Part shown: piece after piece, positions 1 through 8,190 of the stretch
Layout of the letters: each line of letters starts with the position of its first letter
Numbering within the stretch: position 1 is the stretch's first letter
Origin: Erythrobacter longus
GTDB taxonomy: Bacteria > Pseudomonadota > Alphaproteobacteria > Sphingomonadales > Sphingomonadaceae
Direction of reading: 5' to 3'
Length of the DNA stretch: 64,000 bases
Assembly (NCBI RefSeq): GCF_000715015.1
Contig: NZ_JMIW01000007.1
Location: forward strand, 124,001-188,000
Program-made: the position numbers and the translations under genes
Notes under the pieces: model-generated
Databases searched by the model: none
Seen by the model: the letters and a program-made list of their open reading frames with translations, nothing else
Told to the model about the DNA's origin: nothing

Positions 1-48
1 CGCCTCGCCCGCTACACCGTTGCCCGAACACATTATGACGTTTGGTAG
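1..48 (+). CDS. possible 3' end of an upstream gene (partial)
   Basis: Frame 1 is open from the window edge to a TAG at 46-48, encoding the tail RLARYTVARTHYDVW. It stops 12 bases before the next gene, with a strong ribosome site (TAGGAGGA, about 46-53) between. Fifteen residues are too few to assign a family, so this is only a guess that a co-directional gene ends here. Confidence 0.25.
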   Translation, partial: RLARYTVARTHYDVW

Positions 49-60
49 GAGGATACCCAC

Positions 61-378
61 ATGAAGAAACTCGCAGTAATCGCCGCTCTTGGCAGCCTTG
101 GTCTTGCCGCATGTGGCAGCACTGACGATGCATCAACCGAAGCGATGCCAGACACGGTTGAAATGCCCGCTGACGAGGCGCTTGAGCCAGTGGCCGAAGA
201 GCCAGCGGAAGATCCCGCCGTCCTTGAAGAAGTCGATCCAGCTGACACGGCGCCAAGCCTTGAGACAACTGAAGAAGCTGCTGAAGCGGCGGCGAATGTC
301 GCAGCCGAAGCTGCTGCTGCTGCAGAAGCTGCTTCTGCCGCCGCTGCTGCTGCGGAAATCTCAGAAGAGATCAATTAG
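61..378 (+). CDS. small Ala/Glu-rich lipoprotein
   Basis: A 105-residue protein with a typical lipoprotein signal: a short basic N-terminus, a hydrophobic stretch, and lipobox LAAC with the lipidated Cys at residue 19. The mature part is acidic and then runs into a low-complexity Ala/Glu stretch that probably forms a helix or coiled coil. No known domain is recognised. The start is well supported by TAGGAGGA 8-10 bases upstream. It is the first gene of a run in which the next five genes are spaced closely or overlap. Its function, and its link to the acyl-CoA enzymes behind it, are unknown. Confidence 0.75.
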   Translation: MKKLAVIAALGSLGLAACGSTDDASTEAMPDTVEMPADEALEPVAEEPAEDPAVLEEVDPADTAPSLETTEEAAEAAANVAAEAAAAAEAASAAAAAAEISEEIN

Positions 379-381
379 GCC

Positions 382-627
382 ATGACCGCAAGGTGGCCCG
401 CATTAGGCGCTGCTTTGATGTCCGGAGCCCTCCTCTGCGCCTGTGATGCGGGCGGGGCGGATGGTCCGGGCTCGGTCAGCGTGGACGAGGCACAGGCGCT
501 CGATGAGGCGGCTGAAATGCTGGACGAACGCCGTCTTCCCGAAGGCGTGCTCGCAGGCACTGCACCAGAGACTGCAGCCGCATCTGAGCAGGGCTCACAG
601 GAAGCTGAAGAGGAAGAGGACGAATGA
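382..627 (+). CDS. small acidic lipoprotein
   Basis: An 81-residue protein that begins 3 bases after the preceding lipoprotein stops. It has a signal peptide with a probable lipidated Cys at about residue 21 (LLCAC). The mature chain is short and strongly acidic and ends in a Glu/Asp run. No domain is recognised. Its stop overlaps the start of the acyl-CoA dehydrogenase gene (ATGA), so it is translationally coupled to the catabolic genes. It resembles its upstream neighbour in design (lipobox plus acidic tail) but not clearly in sequence. Confidence 0.65.
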   Translation: MTARWPALGAALMSGALLCACDAGGADGPGSVSVDEAQALDEAAEMLDERRLPEGVLAGTAPETAAASEQGSQEAEEEEDE

Positions 628-1841
628 ACGCACCTCAAACTGGCCAATTGCAGTCAGGAGCCACCTTCAATCCGGGCATGGATGAAGAGACTTTCGAACA
701 ATTCGCCGAGCAATTGGAGCGCTACGTTCGTGAGCGGTTGATCCCGGCAGAACCTCAAGTGATTGAGAACGACGCGGTCCCCGCTGACATCATACAAGAG
801 ATGCGCGAGATGGGCCTGTTTGGCCTGACCGTGCCCGAAGAATACGGCGGCGCGGGCCTCAATATGAGCCAATATGCGCGCACCGTGAACATCATGGCTT
901 ATGCAGCACCCGCCTATCGTTCAATTTTCTCGATCAATGTAGGGATGTTCGCAAGCGCTCTTAAAAACGGTGCAACCGAGGATCAGCGCGCAGAATGGTT
1001 TCCAAAGCTTGCTGAAGGCAAGATCGCCTGCTTCGGTCTGACTGAGCCGGGATCGGGATCGGACAGCGCTGGCCTGCAAACCACCGCGCGCCCAAGCGCA
1101 GATGGCAATGGCTGGGTTTTGAACGGCACCAAACGCTATATCACGAATGCCCCCCATGCCGATGTTGCGCTTATCATGGCGCGTACGGAGAAGGAGAACC
1201 TTCCCAAGAACGCACACGTCAGCGCGTTTCTGGTGCCGATGAATGCGGCTGGCGTGTCCACCGGATCACCGGACAAGAAAATGGGCCAATCGGGCAGCCA
1301 CATCTCAGACATTATGCTCGACGATGTGGAGGTTCCGGGAGAGGCGCTTTTAGGCGGCGAAACCGGCAAGGGTTTCCGCTTTGCGATGCAGAGCCTTGAT
1401 AACGGGCGGATTTCTGTGGGCGCAACAGCAGCAGGCTATGCGCGCCGGGCGCTTGATTCAGCGATCCGATACGCCAATGAGCGCAAGGCCTTTGGCGAAC
1501 CGATTGCAAACTTCCAGCTGATCCAGCAAATGCTCGCCGATAGCGAGATCGAGATCTACGCCGCCGAAGCGATGATGCGCGACGTGACAAGCCGCGCTGA
1601 TCGGGGTGAGAATATCCTTATCAAAGCCGCCGCCTTTAAGGTGTTCTCAAGTGAAATGTGTGGCCGCGTGGTGGACCGTGTGGTGCAGGTCTATGGCGGC
1701 GCGGGCTATCTGGCCGAATACGACGCCGAGCGCTTTTACCGCGATGCGCGCATTTACCGCATTTACGAAGGCACAACGCAAATCCTCCAGCTTCAAATCG
1801 CCAAGCATATGCTGCGCGAATGGGAAGCTCTGAACGGCTGA
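624..1841 (+). CDS. acyl-CoA dehydrogenase
   Basis: A 405-residue FAD-dependent acyl-CoA dehydrogenase of normal length. The N-terminal helical domain is followed by the beta-domain motif CFGLTEPGSGSDSAG and the C-terminal helical domain with YANERKAFGEPI and FQLIQQMLAD. The late motif IYEGTTQIL contains the Glu that serves as catalytic base in many family members. It should oxidise an acyl-CoA to the 2,3-enoyl-CoA and pass electrons to ETF; the substrate cannot be read from the sequence. The neighbouring isomerase-like and hydratase-like genes suggest a branched or dicarboxylic C4-C5 acyl-CoA, but this is inference. Confidence 0.93.
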   Translation: MNAPQTGQLQSGATFNPGMDEETFEQFAEQLERYVRERLIPAEPQVIENDAVPADIIQEMREMGLFGLTVPEEYGGAGLNMSQYARTVNIMAYAAPAYRSIFSINVGMFASALKNGATEDQRAEWFPKLAEGKIACFGLTEPGSGSDSAGLQTTARPSADGNGWVLNGTKRYITNAPHADVALIMARTEKENLPKNAHVSAFLVPMNAAGVSTGSPDKKMGQSGSHISDIMLDDVEVPGEALLGGETGKGFRFAMQSLDNGRISVGATAAGYARRALDSAIRYANERKAFGEPIANFQLIQQMLADSEIEIYAAEAMMRDVTSRADRGENILIKAAAFKVFSSEMCGRVVDRVVQVYGGAGYLAEYDAERFYRDARIYRIYEGTTQILQLQIAKHMLREWEALNG

Positions 1842-1883
1842 TTTCTTGGGTCCCAATACCATTGGGCCCAACCGGGGACACAT

Positions 1884-3128
1884 ATGTACCAACTCCTAAA
1901 CGACCTCTCGATTGTAGAGGTGTCGAGCTTTGTCGCTTCGCCAACAGCGGGCCTTTATTGCGCGCAAATGGGCGCGGAAGTCATCCGCGTGGACCACAAG
2001 GCGGGCGGGCTTGATTACGACCGCTATATGCTGACCAAAGAGGGCCGCTCGCTCTCTTGGGAGAACCTGAACCGCGCAAAGAAGTCGGTCGCCCTGGACC
2101 TGCGCAGCGGCGAGGGGCGCGAACTATGCGTCGAGCTTGCTGCGAAAACCGGTCAGTGCATCACCAATCTGCCCGAAAAAAGCTTCCTCAGCCACGCTGC
2201 GATGGAGGCCAAACGAAGCGACATGATTAGTGTGCGCATCATGGGTTGGCACGATGGGCGTCAGGCGATGGACTTCACCGTCAATGCCGCTGCTGGATAC
2301 CCGCTGATGACGGGGCCAGAGGAATGGGACCCTGAAACCGCTCTGCCGATCAGCCAGCCACTGCCAGCGTGGGATTTTATCACTGGCGCTTATTCCGCAT
2401 TTGCCTTGATGACCGCACTCCACAACCGCGGGGTGACCGGACAAGGGAGCGAGATGCGCGTGCCTTTGGGTGATGTCGCAATCGGGACGCTCGCCAATTC
2501 GGGCACCATGGCCGAAATGCTCTATCGCGGGTCCGACCGAGAGCGGCTTGGCAATGCGATCTGGGGTGCGTTTGGGCGCGATTTCCAGACGAAATGCGGC
2601 ACCCGCTTTATGGTTGCAGCGCTCACGCCCAAGCAATGGACGGGCCTTGTTGCTGCGTTTGGTGTTGCAGACGGAATTGCCGCGCTCGAAGCTGAACTGG
2701 GCGTCGATTTCAACGCTGGCGACCGCCCCCGCTTCGAAAACCGCCACCGGCTGTTCGACCTGTTTCAAGCCGCGGCGCAAACCTATGATTACGAGACACT
2801 TTCCGGGCGCATGGCAACAGAAGGCTGTACGTTTGAAAAATACCGTTCGCATCACGAGGCCTCAAACGACCCGGTGCTTGTGACGCAGAACCCGCTTTTT
2901 GGGCCCTCGCCTGCCAACCCATCGGGCTTTGAATATCCAGCCACGCGCTCTTTTGCGAATATGCCAGAACATGAGGCAGGCAACCCCGCCCCTGCGCCCT
3001 TCCTTGGACAGCATTCTGAAGAAGTGCTGGCCGAGAAACTGGGCCTGTCTTCTGGCGCAATCGCCAAGCTGATTGATGCAGGGACCGTTGCTCTGTCCGA
3101 TGAAAACGCCGATTACAGGAACCGCTAA
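1884..3128 (+). CDS. CaiB/BaiF family protein, 2-methylfumaryl-CoA isomerase-like
   Basis: A 414-residue class III CoA-transferase fold protein. The N-terminus (VEVSSFVASPTAGLYCAQMGAEVIRV) is the usual CaiB/BaiF nucleotide-binding start. The Asp at residue 164 in LPAWDFITGAYSAF sits where the family forms its acyl-aspartyl anhydride. Several stretches (VRIMGWHDG, DFTVNAAAGYPLMTGPE, MRVPLGDVAIGTL, TPKQWTGLV) recall 2-methylfumaryl-CoA isomerase (Mct), which moves CoA within mesaconyl-CoA. A hydratase of the matching family lies two genes downstream. A plain intermolecular CoA transferase is the alternative. Its stop overlaps the thiolase start (TAATG). Confidence 0.8.
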   Translation: MYQLLNDLSIVEVSSFVASPTAGLYCAQMGAEVIRVDHKAGGLDYDRYMLTKEGRSLSWENLNRAKKSVALDLRSGEGRELCVELAAKTGQCITNLPEKSFLSHAAMEAKRSDMISVRIMGWHDGRQAMDFTVNAAAGYPLMTGPEEWDPETALPISQPLPAWDFITGAYSAFALMTALHNRGVTGQGSEMRVPLGDVAIGTLANSGTMAEMLYRGSDRERLGNAIWGAFGRDFQTKCGTRFMVAALTPKQWTGLVAAFGVADGIAALEAELGVDFNAGDRPRFENRHRLFDLFQAAAQTYDYETLSGRMATEGCTFEKYRSHHEASNDPVLVTQNPLFGPSPANPSGFEYPATRSFANMPEHEAGNPAPAPFLGQHSEEVLAEKLGLSSGAIAKLIDAGTVALSDENADYRNR

Positions 3129-4366
3129 TGAGCCACTCATCACCCCGGCGCGCCGCCATCGTTTCTCCCCTTCGCACACCCGTCGGCAAGTTCCTCGGAG
3201 GGCTTTCCAGCCTGAACGCTGGCGAGCTTGGCGCGATCATCTTGAAGGCACTGGTCGAGCGTAGCGGCATCGACCCGGAGCGCGTCGATGACGTGGTTTT
3301 CTCCCAAGGTTATGGCAACGCGGAAGCGCCTGCGATTGGACACTGGTCATGGCTCGCCGCTGGCCTTCCGCTCGAAGTTCCCGGCTACCAGCTTGATCGC
3401 CGTTGCGGGTCAGGGCTGCAAGCGGTCGCCAATGCGGCAATGATGGTTGAGACGGGCATGGCAGACGTGGTGGTCGCAGGCGGATGTGAGAGCATGTCCA
3501 ATGTCGAGCACTACACGCTGCAAGGGCGCGGCGGGGCGCGGATGGGCGATATCACGCTGCATGATCGCCTCTCGCGAGGCCGCCTGATGAGCCAGCCAAT
3601 AGAGCGTTTCGGCATCATAACCGGCATGATCGAAACAGCTGAGAACTTGGCCAAAGACTACAACATCACCCGCGAGGAGGCCGATGCTTACGCCGTGCGC
3701 TCGCACCAGAATGCCGCCGCCGCATGGGAAGCGGGCAAGTTTGACGATCACCTCGTCCCCGTTGATGTGCCTCAGCGTCGCGGCGATCCGGTAACCTTTG
3801 CGCGTGACGAGGGTTTCCGCTCAGACGCTTCGATGGAAACGCTGGGCCAATTGCGCGCCATTGACGGGAAACGTGACCCCGAGGCAATCGTTACTGCTGG
3901 CAATGCGAGCCAGCAAAACGATGCGGCTGCTGCGTGCCTTGTCGTGGCAGAGGACAAGCTTGAAGAACTGGGCCTTACCCCGTCGCTCTGGTTTGGCGGA
4001 TGGGCCGCGGCGGGCTGCGACCCGTCGCGCATGGGGATCGGGCCTGTCCCTGCGACCGAAAGACTGTTTGAGCGGCGCGGATACAGCTGGGACGATATCG
4101 ACCTTGTCGAAGTCAACGAAGCCTTCGCCCCGCAAGTGCTCGCCGTCCTCAAAGGCTGGGGCTGGAGCGAGGACGATACGCGCCGCGAAATCCTCAACGT
4201 AAACGGCTCAGGCATCTCGCTTGGTCACCCGATTGGGGCGACCGGTGGGCGTATTCTTGCCGATATGGCAGCCGAAATGCACCGACGCGGTTCTCGCTAC
4301 GCACTGGAGACAATGTGCATTGGCGGTGGTCAGGGGATTGCCGCAGTATTCGAGAGAGCGACATGA
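3128..4366 (+). CDS. thiolase family protein (acetyl-CoA acetyltransferase type)
   Basis: A 412-residue thiolase. The acylated Cys is C93 in DRRCGSGLQA. The C-terminal GHPIGATGGR (His) and CIGGGQG (second Cys) complete the active site, and EVNEAFAPQ is also present. It should cleave or form a 3-oxoacyl-CoA. The gene is coupled by one- and four-base overlaps to the isomerase-like and hydratase-like genes on either side, so it acts in the same pathway. The natural substrate is unknown. It differs clearly from the second thiolase at 15.0-16.2 kb. Confidence 0.92.
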   Translation: MSHSSPRRAAIVSPLRTPVGKFLGGLSSLNAGELGAIILKALVERSGIDPERVDDVVFSQGYGNAEAPAIGHWSWLAAGLPLEVPGYQLDRRCGSGLQAVANAAMMVETGMADVVVAGGCESMSNVEHYTLQGRGGARMGDITLHDRLSRGRLMSQPIERFGIITGMIETAENLAKDYNITREEADAYAVRSHQNAAAAWEAGKFDDHLVPVDVPQRRGDPVTFARDEGFRSDASMETLGQLRAIDGKRDPEAIVTAGNASQQNDAAAACLVVAEDKLEELGLTPSLWFGGWAAAGCDPSRMGIGPVPATERLFERRGYSWDDIDLVEVNEAFAPQVLAVLKGWGWSEDDTRREILNVNGSGISLGHPIGATGGRILADMAAEMHRRGSRYALETMCIGGGQGIAAVFERAT

Positions 4367-5211
4367 GTTTCGACGACTGGATCGGGCGTGAGCAAAAGTC
4401 TCACGATACGCTGACCCCGCAAACCGCGACGCAGTGGTGCGCGACATTCAACATCGACGTTCCTGAGCGATGGATCATGCCGCAAGGTATCCACCTCGCG
4501 CTGTGTACCCCTGACGCGCGGACCGCCGCGCTTGGTGAAGATGGCCACCCGGCCCGTGATGAGAGCCCCGATAGCTTCCTTCCACCGTTCCAAATGCCGC
4601 GCCGGATGTGGGCGTCGAGTGATATTCGCTTCATCGCTCCCATCGCCATTGGAGCCGTGGTTGAGCGCACCAGCAGGGTTGCCTCGATAGCTGAGAAAGA
4701 GGGGGGTTCCGGCAAGCTTGCTTTCGTCAATGTCGAGCATGAGACCAAGGCCAATGGTACGCTTTCGGTGCGCGAAACACAGACGCTCGTCTACCGCGAG
4801 GCCGCTGCTGCTGATGCGCCGCTGAGCCCACCTGAACCGGGAGAAGGCGTTTTCGATGCAAGCGAGTGGGACGCGCACCGCCTTATCGTGCCCGATGAGC
4901 GCCTGCTGTTCCGCTATTCGGCGCTGACATTTAACACGCACCGCATCCACTATGATGCACCTTATGCGAGCGCGGTTGAACGGTATCGCGGGCTTGTGGT
5001 GCACGGCCCGCTCAGCGCTTCGCTGCTCCTGCAATTGGCGGCAAGCGAACTTGGCGACAACCGCCTGCGCCACTTTGCCTTTAGAGGTGTCTCGCCAGCG
5101 ATTGCAGGTGATGCGCTCAATCTCGTGATGCGCAAAGGCGAAGACGGCTTTGAACTGGGCGCCTTTGCCAGCGACGGGCGGCAAATCACCAAGGCCAGCG
5201 CGCAGCTCTAG
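4363..5211 (+). CDS. FAS1-like/MaoC-type hydratase, mesaconyl-C4-CoA hydratase-like
   Basis: A 282-residue protein with two hotdog halves. The first resembles the FAS1-like dehydratase N-domain. The second carries the active-site segment SALTFNTHRIHYDAPYA followed by YRGLVVHGPLSASLL, the pattern of HTD2/mesaconyl-C4-CoA hydratase/itaconyl-CoA hydratase proteins. The start at 4363 was chosen over the longer frame because it gives MSFDDWIGRE and the ATGA overlap with the thiolase stop. With the Mct-like gene it could hydrate mesaconyl-C4-CoA to citramalyl-CoA. No citramalyl-CoA lyase lies in the window. Confidence 0.82.
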   Translation: MSFDDWIGREQKSHDTLTPQTATQWCATFNIDVPERWIMPQGIHLALCTPDARTAALGEDGHPARDESPDSFLPPFQMPRRMWASSDIRFIAPIAIGAVVERTSRVASIAEKEGGSGKLAFVNVEHETKANGTLSVRETQTLVYREAAAADAPLSPPEPGEGVFDASEWDAHRLIVPDERLLFRYSALTFNTHRIHYDAPYASAVERYRGLVVHGPLSASLLLQLAASELGDNRLRHFAFRGVSPAIAGDALNLVMRKGEDGFELGAFASDGRQITKASAQL

Positions 5212-5420
5212 CTCTTGGGTGGCCGCCCGCGTCTTGGCGTTTTGGTCTTCTCCACCTTGATCCCGCGCGCCTCCAACGCCTCGCGCAAAAGCATCTCGAT
5301 CTGCGCATTGGCAGACCGCAATTCCGCGCCCGCGAGCCGCTCGACCGCAGCGTGAACCGCCGGATCGAGCCGCAATGCGTATGCCTTTTTTCCAGGCGGT
5401 TTGTTTGAGGGTGCAGCCAT
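5208..5420 (-). CDS. ribbon-helix-helix protein with AT-hook-like tail
   Basis: A 70-residue Arc/ribbon-helix-helix protein. The strand KAYALRLDPAVH is followed by two helices (AAVERLAGAELRSANAQIEMLLREAL). The C-terminus RRGRPPKS contains the GRP core of an AT-hook, which would contact the minor groove of AT-rich DNA. It lies 24 bases downstream of the SPFH gene and is probably co-transcribed with it. The AT-rich palindrome in front of that operon is an obvious candidate target. No toxin partner is seen, so a classical toxin-antitoxin role is unlikely. The 3' end overlaps the convergent hydratase gene by 4 bases. Confidence 0.8.
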   Translation of the reverse strand: MAAPSNKPPGKKAYALRLDPAVHAAVERLAGAELRSANAQIEMLLREALEARGIKVEKTKTPRRGRPPKS

Positions 5421-5444
5421 CGCTGCCTCCTTCAGGTTTGCAGG

Positions 5445-6362
5445 TTACTGATAAAGTGTGCCCGTGTTGACCACCGGATGCGCCTCGCGGTCACCGCACA
5501 GGACCACCATCAGGTTGGAGACCATGGCGGCTTTGCGCTCGTCATCAAGGTCGATGATGCCATCTTGTGAAAGCTTGGCCAAAGCATCCTCGACCATTGA
5601 AACCGCACCGATAACCACCTTCTTGCGCGCCGCGATGACCGCGTCTGCCTGTTGGCGGCGCAGCATCGCGCCTGCGATTTCGGGTGCATAGGCAAGGTGG
5701 GTAAGGCCCGCTTCATCGACCACGATCCCTGCTACGGCGAGCCTCTCGTTCAGCTCTTCGCGAAGCTCGGCGTTGACCACATCGGCGCTGCCACGAAGGG
5801 TGGTTTTGTCGTCATCAGACATATCGTCATATGGATGGCGCGCGCCTACCGTGCGAAGGCCCGCTTCGATCTGGATGTTCACAAATTCCTTGTAATCATC
5901 GACGTCGAACACGGCCTGTGCGGTGTCCGAAACGCGCCAGACCACGTTGCAGGCAACCTCAATCGGGTTGCCGCGCAGGTCGTTGATCTTGACCTTTTCG
6001 GAATGGATGTTGTGGGCGCGAACGCTGACCTTTTGCTTGATCATCCATGGCCAAACCCATTGCAGGCCCTCCTTGCGCACCGTCCCGCGATACTCGCCAA
6101 ACAGGGTGATGACAGCCGCCTGATTGGGCTGGATCATAAAGAAACCGATAAGGCCGAACAGCACTGCAAGCGCGCCTGTGACGAGCGTCCCGACAAAGGC
6201 CAACTTGACCGATTTGGCCGCGCCTTCGGGCGGGATCGCACCAATGATCATAAAGACCACCGCCAATGTGATAGCGCTGAAGATCGCCAGCATGAGATAG
6301 CCATTGTAGGCAGAACCGGCTCTCTCCCGGCTCGACGTCATAGGCACAGAGTGACCAGACAT
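5445..6362 (-). CDS. SPFH/Band 7 domain membrane protein
   Basis: A 305-residue protein with two membrane segments near the N-terminus (about residues 22-45 and 53-76). An SPFH domain follows (IQPNQAAVITLFGEYRGTVRKEGLQWVWPW, then HSEKVKINDLRGNPIEVACNVVWRV) and a helical C-terminal part (AGAMLRRQQADAVIAARK). SPFH proteins form membrane scaffolds and oligomers; a specific client is not known here. A good GGAG ribosome site lies 7 bases before the ATG. The 36-bp palindrome lies just upstream. It is followed by the ribbon-helix-helix gene. Confidence 0.88.
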   Translation of the reverse strand: MSGHSVPMTSSRERAGSAYNGYLMLAIFSAITLAVVFMIIGAIPPEGAAKSVKLAFVGTLVTGALAVLFGLIGFFMIQPNQAAVITLFGEYRGTVRKEGLQWVWPWMIKQKVSVRAHNIHSEKVKINDLRGNPIEVACNVVWRVSDTAQAVFDVDDYKEFVNIQIEAGLRTVGARHPYDDMSDDDKTTLRGSADVVNAELREELNERLAVAGIVVDEAGLTHLAYAPEIAGAMLRRQQADAVIAARKKVVIGAVSMVEDALAKLSQDGIIDLDDERKAAMVSNLMVVLCGDREAHPVVNTGTLYQ

Positions 6363-6372
6363 AGAGAAACTC

Positions 6373-6408
6373 CTTCGATATAATTATGATATCATATTTA
6401 TATCGAAG
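6373..6408. promoter_or_regulatory. 36-bp near-perfect palindrome, candidate operator of the SPFH operon
   Basis: Outer arms CTTCGATATAA (6373-6383) and TTATATCGAAG (6398-6408) share one centre (6390.5) with the inner perfect palindrome TATGATATCATA (6385-6396). Only the pair 6384/6397 breaks the symmetry. The half-site GATAT recurs at 11-bp intervals (6377, 6388) and is mirrored as ATATC at 6389 and 6400. The element starts about 10 bases upstream of the SPFH ATG and contains AT-rich -10-like sequence on the minus strand, so binding there would block the promoter. Confidence 0.7.
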
Positions 6409-6419
6409 TCGCGGAATTG

Positions 6420-7196
6420 TCAATCTATCGGATAATCCTTGATCGGCTCGATCACGCCATAGCTTTCCGCATAGGGCTCATGCCCAAGGTCAGGAAAATC
6501 GATCTTTGGAGGTTCGATGTGCATATCGGGCATGCGGTCGAGCAGGTCGCGGATTAGCGTGAGCCGGCCGCCCTTCTGGTCGTTGAAATCAACCAGGGTC
6601 CAGGGTGCGTGGTCCGTGTGCGTTGCTTTCAACATTGCCTCGCGCGCATCAGTGTATGCCTGATACTTCTCCCGCGCTGCCAGATCGACAGGCGACAGTT
6701 TCCAACGCTTCAGTGGATCCTCGCCTCGCTCCTTAAGGCGTTCCTCCTGACGGTCCTGATCGGTGGTAAGCCAGTATTTGAACAGCAATATGCCATCATC
6801 AGTGAGCATCTTCTCGAACGTCGGGGCGACCGTCAAAAACGCCTCTGCCTGCTCTTGGGTGCAATACCCCATCACCCGTTCAACCCCTGCGCGGTTGTAC
6901 CACGAACGGTCAAACAGCACGATTTCGCCTGCATGGGGAAGGTGCTTTACATAACGCTCGAAATACCACTGCGTCTGCTCTTCTTCGCTCGGCTTGGATA
7001 ACGCCACCGTGCGGCATTGGCGCGGGTTCAGCTTGTCGCGAACCGCTCTGATCGCGCCGCCCTTGCCCGCCGTATCGCGCCCTTCAAAGATCACGACAAT
7101 CCGCGCGCCCGTCGCCCGCGCCCAGCGCGCCATGCCCACCAGTTCTTCGGTCATCGGCTCCAGAAGTTCGCGGTATTCTTTGCCCTTAAGCGCCAT
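6420..7196 (-). CDS. ppk2: polyphosphate kinase 2
   Basis: A 258-residue single-domain PPK2. The Walker A-like loop FEGRDTAGKGGAIRAV, the Walker B-like FDRSWYNRAGVERVMG and the lid-region segment DRQEERLKERGEDPLKRWKLSPVD are all present and intact. PPK2 enzymes move phosphate between polyphosphate and nucleoside di- or monophosphates; the subclass cannot be fixed by eye. It is divergent from phhA. It ends 57 bases before the SPFH gene on the same strand, with the palindrome in between, so the two are probably separate transcription units. Confidence 0.93.
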   Translation of the reverse strand: MALKGKEYRELLEPMTEELVGMARWARATGARIVVIFEGRDTAGKGGAIRAVRDKLNPRQCRTVALSKPSEEEQTQWYFERYVKHLPHAGEIVLFDRSWYNRAGVERVMGYCTQEQAEAFLTVAPTFEKMLTDDGILLFKYWLTTDQDRQEERLKERGEDPLKRWKLSPVDLAAREKYQAYTDAREAMLKATHTDHAPWTLVDFNDQKGGRLTLIRDLLDRMPDMHIEPPKIDFPDLGHEPYAESYGVIEPIKDYPID

Positions 7197-7233
7197 GGAT
7201 TGCCCCTTATTGTGCTTGCGTTAGTGGGTCAGT

Positions 7234-7249
7234 AGTATCAAATGATACT
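7234..7249. promoter_or_regulatory. inverted repeat directly before phhA
   Basis: AGTATC (7234-7239) and GATACT (7244-7249) are perfect inverted arms around AAAT, ending 2 bases before the phhA ATG. No Shine-Dalgarno is visible in this interval. The repeat may be an operator or a hairpin over the initiation region. Confidence 0.4.
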
Positions 7250-7251
7250 TT

Positions 7252-8190
7252 ATGGCCACAAAAGCGCATCCTGACACCGATTACACCGCACTTCCAGAGT
7301 TGGGAGCCGATGTGTTCACCGCTCCACTCGCAAAGCCTGCGCATGTGGGCGAGGATTGGATTGAGCCTGCGCAAACCGATTACTCGAGCGAAGATCATCA
7401 GGTGTGGGATGATTTGTTCAAGCGCCAGATGGAGGTCCTCCCCGGACGCGCGGCGAGCGCCTTTCTGGCGGGACTCGACAAGCTCGACCTTTCGCGTGGC
7501 GGCATCCCGGAATTTGGCGAGTTGTCGGAAGAATTGGGCAAGCTTACCGGATGGAGCGTCATCCCCGTGCCGATGCTGATCCCCGATCATGTATTCTTCT
7601 GGCACCTTGCGAACCGCCGCTTTCCAGCAGGCAATTTCATCCGCACGCGTGAGACGTTTGACTACATTCAAGAACCCGATGTCTTTCACGATGTCTTTGG
7701 CCACGTGCCGATGCTGACCGACCCTGTGTTTGCGGACTATATGCAGGAATATGGCCGCGCTGGGTGGAAGGCGATGCGGTATAATCGGCTCAAATCATTG
7801 GGCGCGCTCTATTGGTACACGGTCGAATTTGGCCTCATCGAAGAGGCAGACGGCATTCGCGCTTACGGTGCTGGCATTCTATCGGGGCCAACCGAGGCAA
7901 AGTTTGCGGTCGAGGCCAAGAGCCCCAATCGCATCATGCTCAATGTCGACCGGGTCATGCGCACCGATTATGTAATCAGCGATCTTCAACCGACATATTT
8001 TGTGATCGAAAGCTTTGAAGATCTTTATCGCCAGACGGTGGAGCGCGATTTTGATCGGCTCTATCGCAACCTCGCGCCGGGTTTCACCTACGCTAATTCC
8101 GCCGTCATTGACGTCGATAATGTGATCAATAAGGGCACTTTGGAATACCACCTTCGCGGTGGTCGCGGCTCTGGGGCAGCCCCCGTCTAA
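7252..8190 (+). CDS. phhA: phenylalanine 4-monooxygenase
   Basis: A 312-residue bacterial-type phenylalanine hydroxylase without the regulatory ACT domain. The catalytic core contains GWSVIPVPMLIPDHVFFWHLANRRFP and QEPDVFHDVFGHVPMLTDPVFADYM, in which the two His of FHDVFGH bind iron. WYTVEFGLI supplies the third ligand (Glu). It converts phenylalanine to tyrosine using tetrahydropterin and oxygen. The ATG has no clear ribosome site and sits right after a small inverted repeat. The 3' end overlaps a convergent small gene by 4 bases. Confidence 0.95.
   Translation: MATKAHPDTDYTALPELGADVFTAPLAKPAHVGEDWIEPAQTDYSSEDHQVWDDLFKRQMEVLPGRAASAFLAGLDKLDLSRGGIPEFGELSEELGKLTGWSVIPVPMLIPDHVFFWHLANRRFPAGNFIRTRETFDYIQEPDVFHDVFGHVPMLTDPVFADYMQEYGRAGWKAMRYNRLKSLGALYWYTVEFGLIEEADGIRAYGAGILSGPTEAKFAVEAKSPNRIMLNVDRVMRTDYVISDLQPTYFVIESFEDLYRQTVERDFDRLYRNLAPGFTYANSAVIDVDNVINKGTLEYHLRGGRGSGAAPV

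Noticed and set aside
5208..5420. RHH gene as antitoxin of a toxin-antitoxin pair
   Set aside because: No toxin-like frame adjoins it; the neighbour is an SPFH protein.
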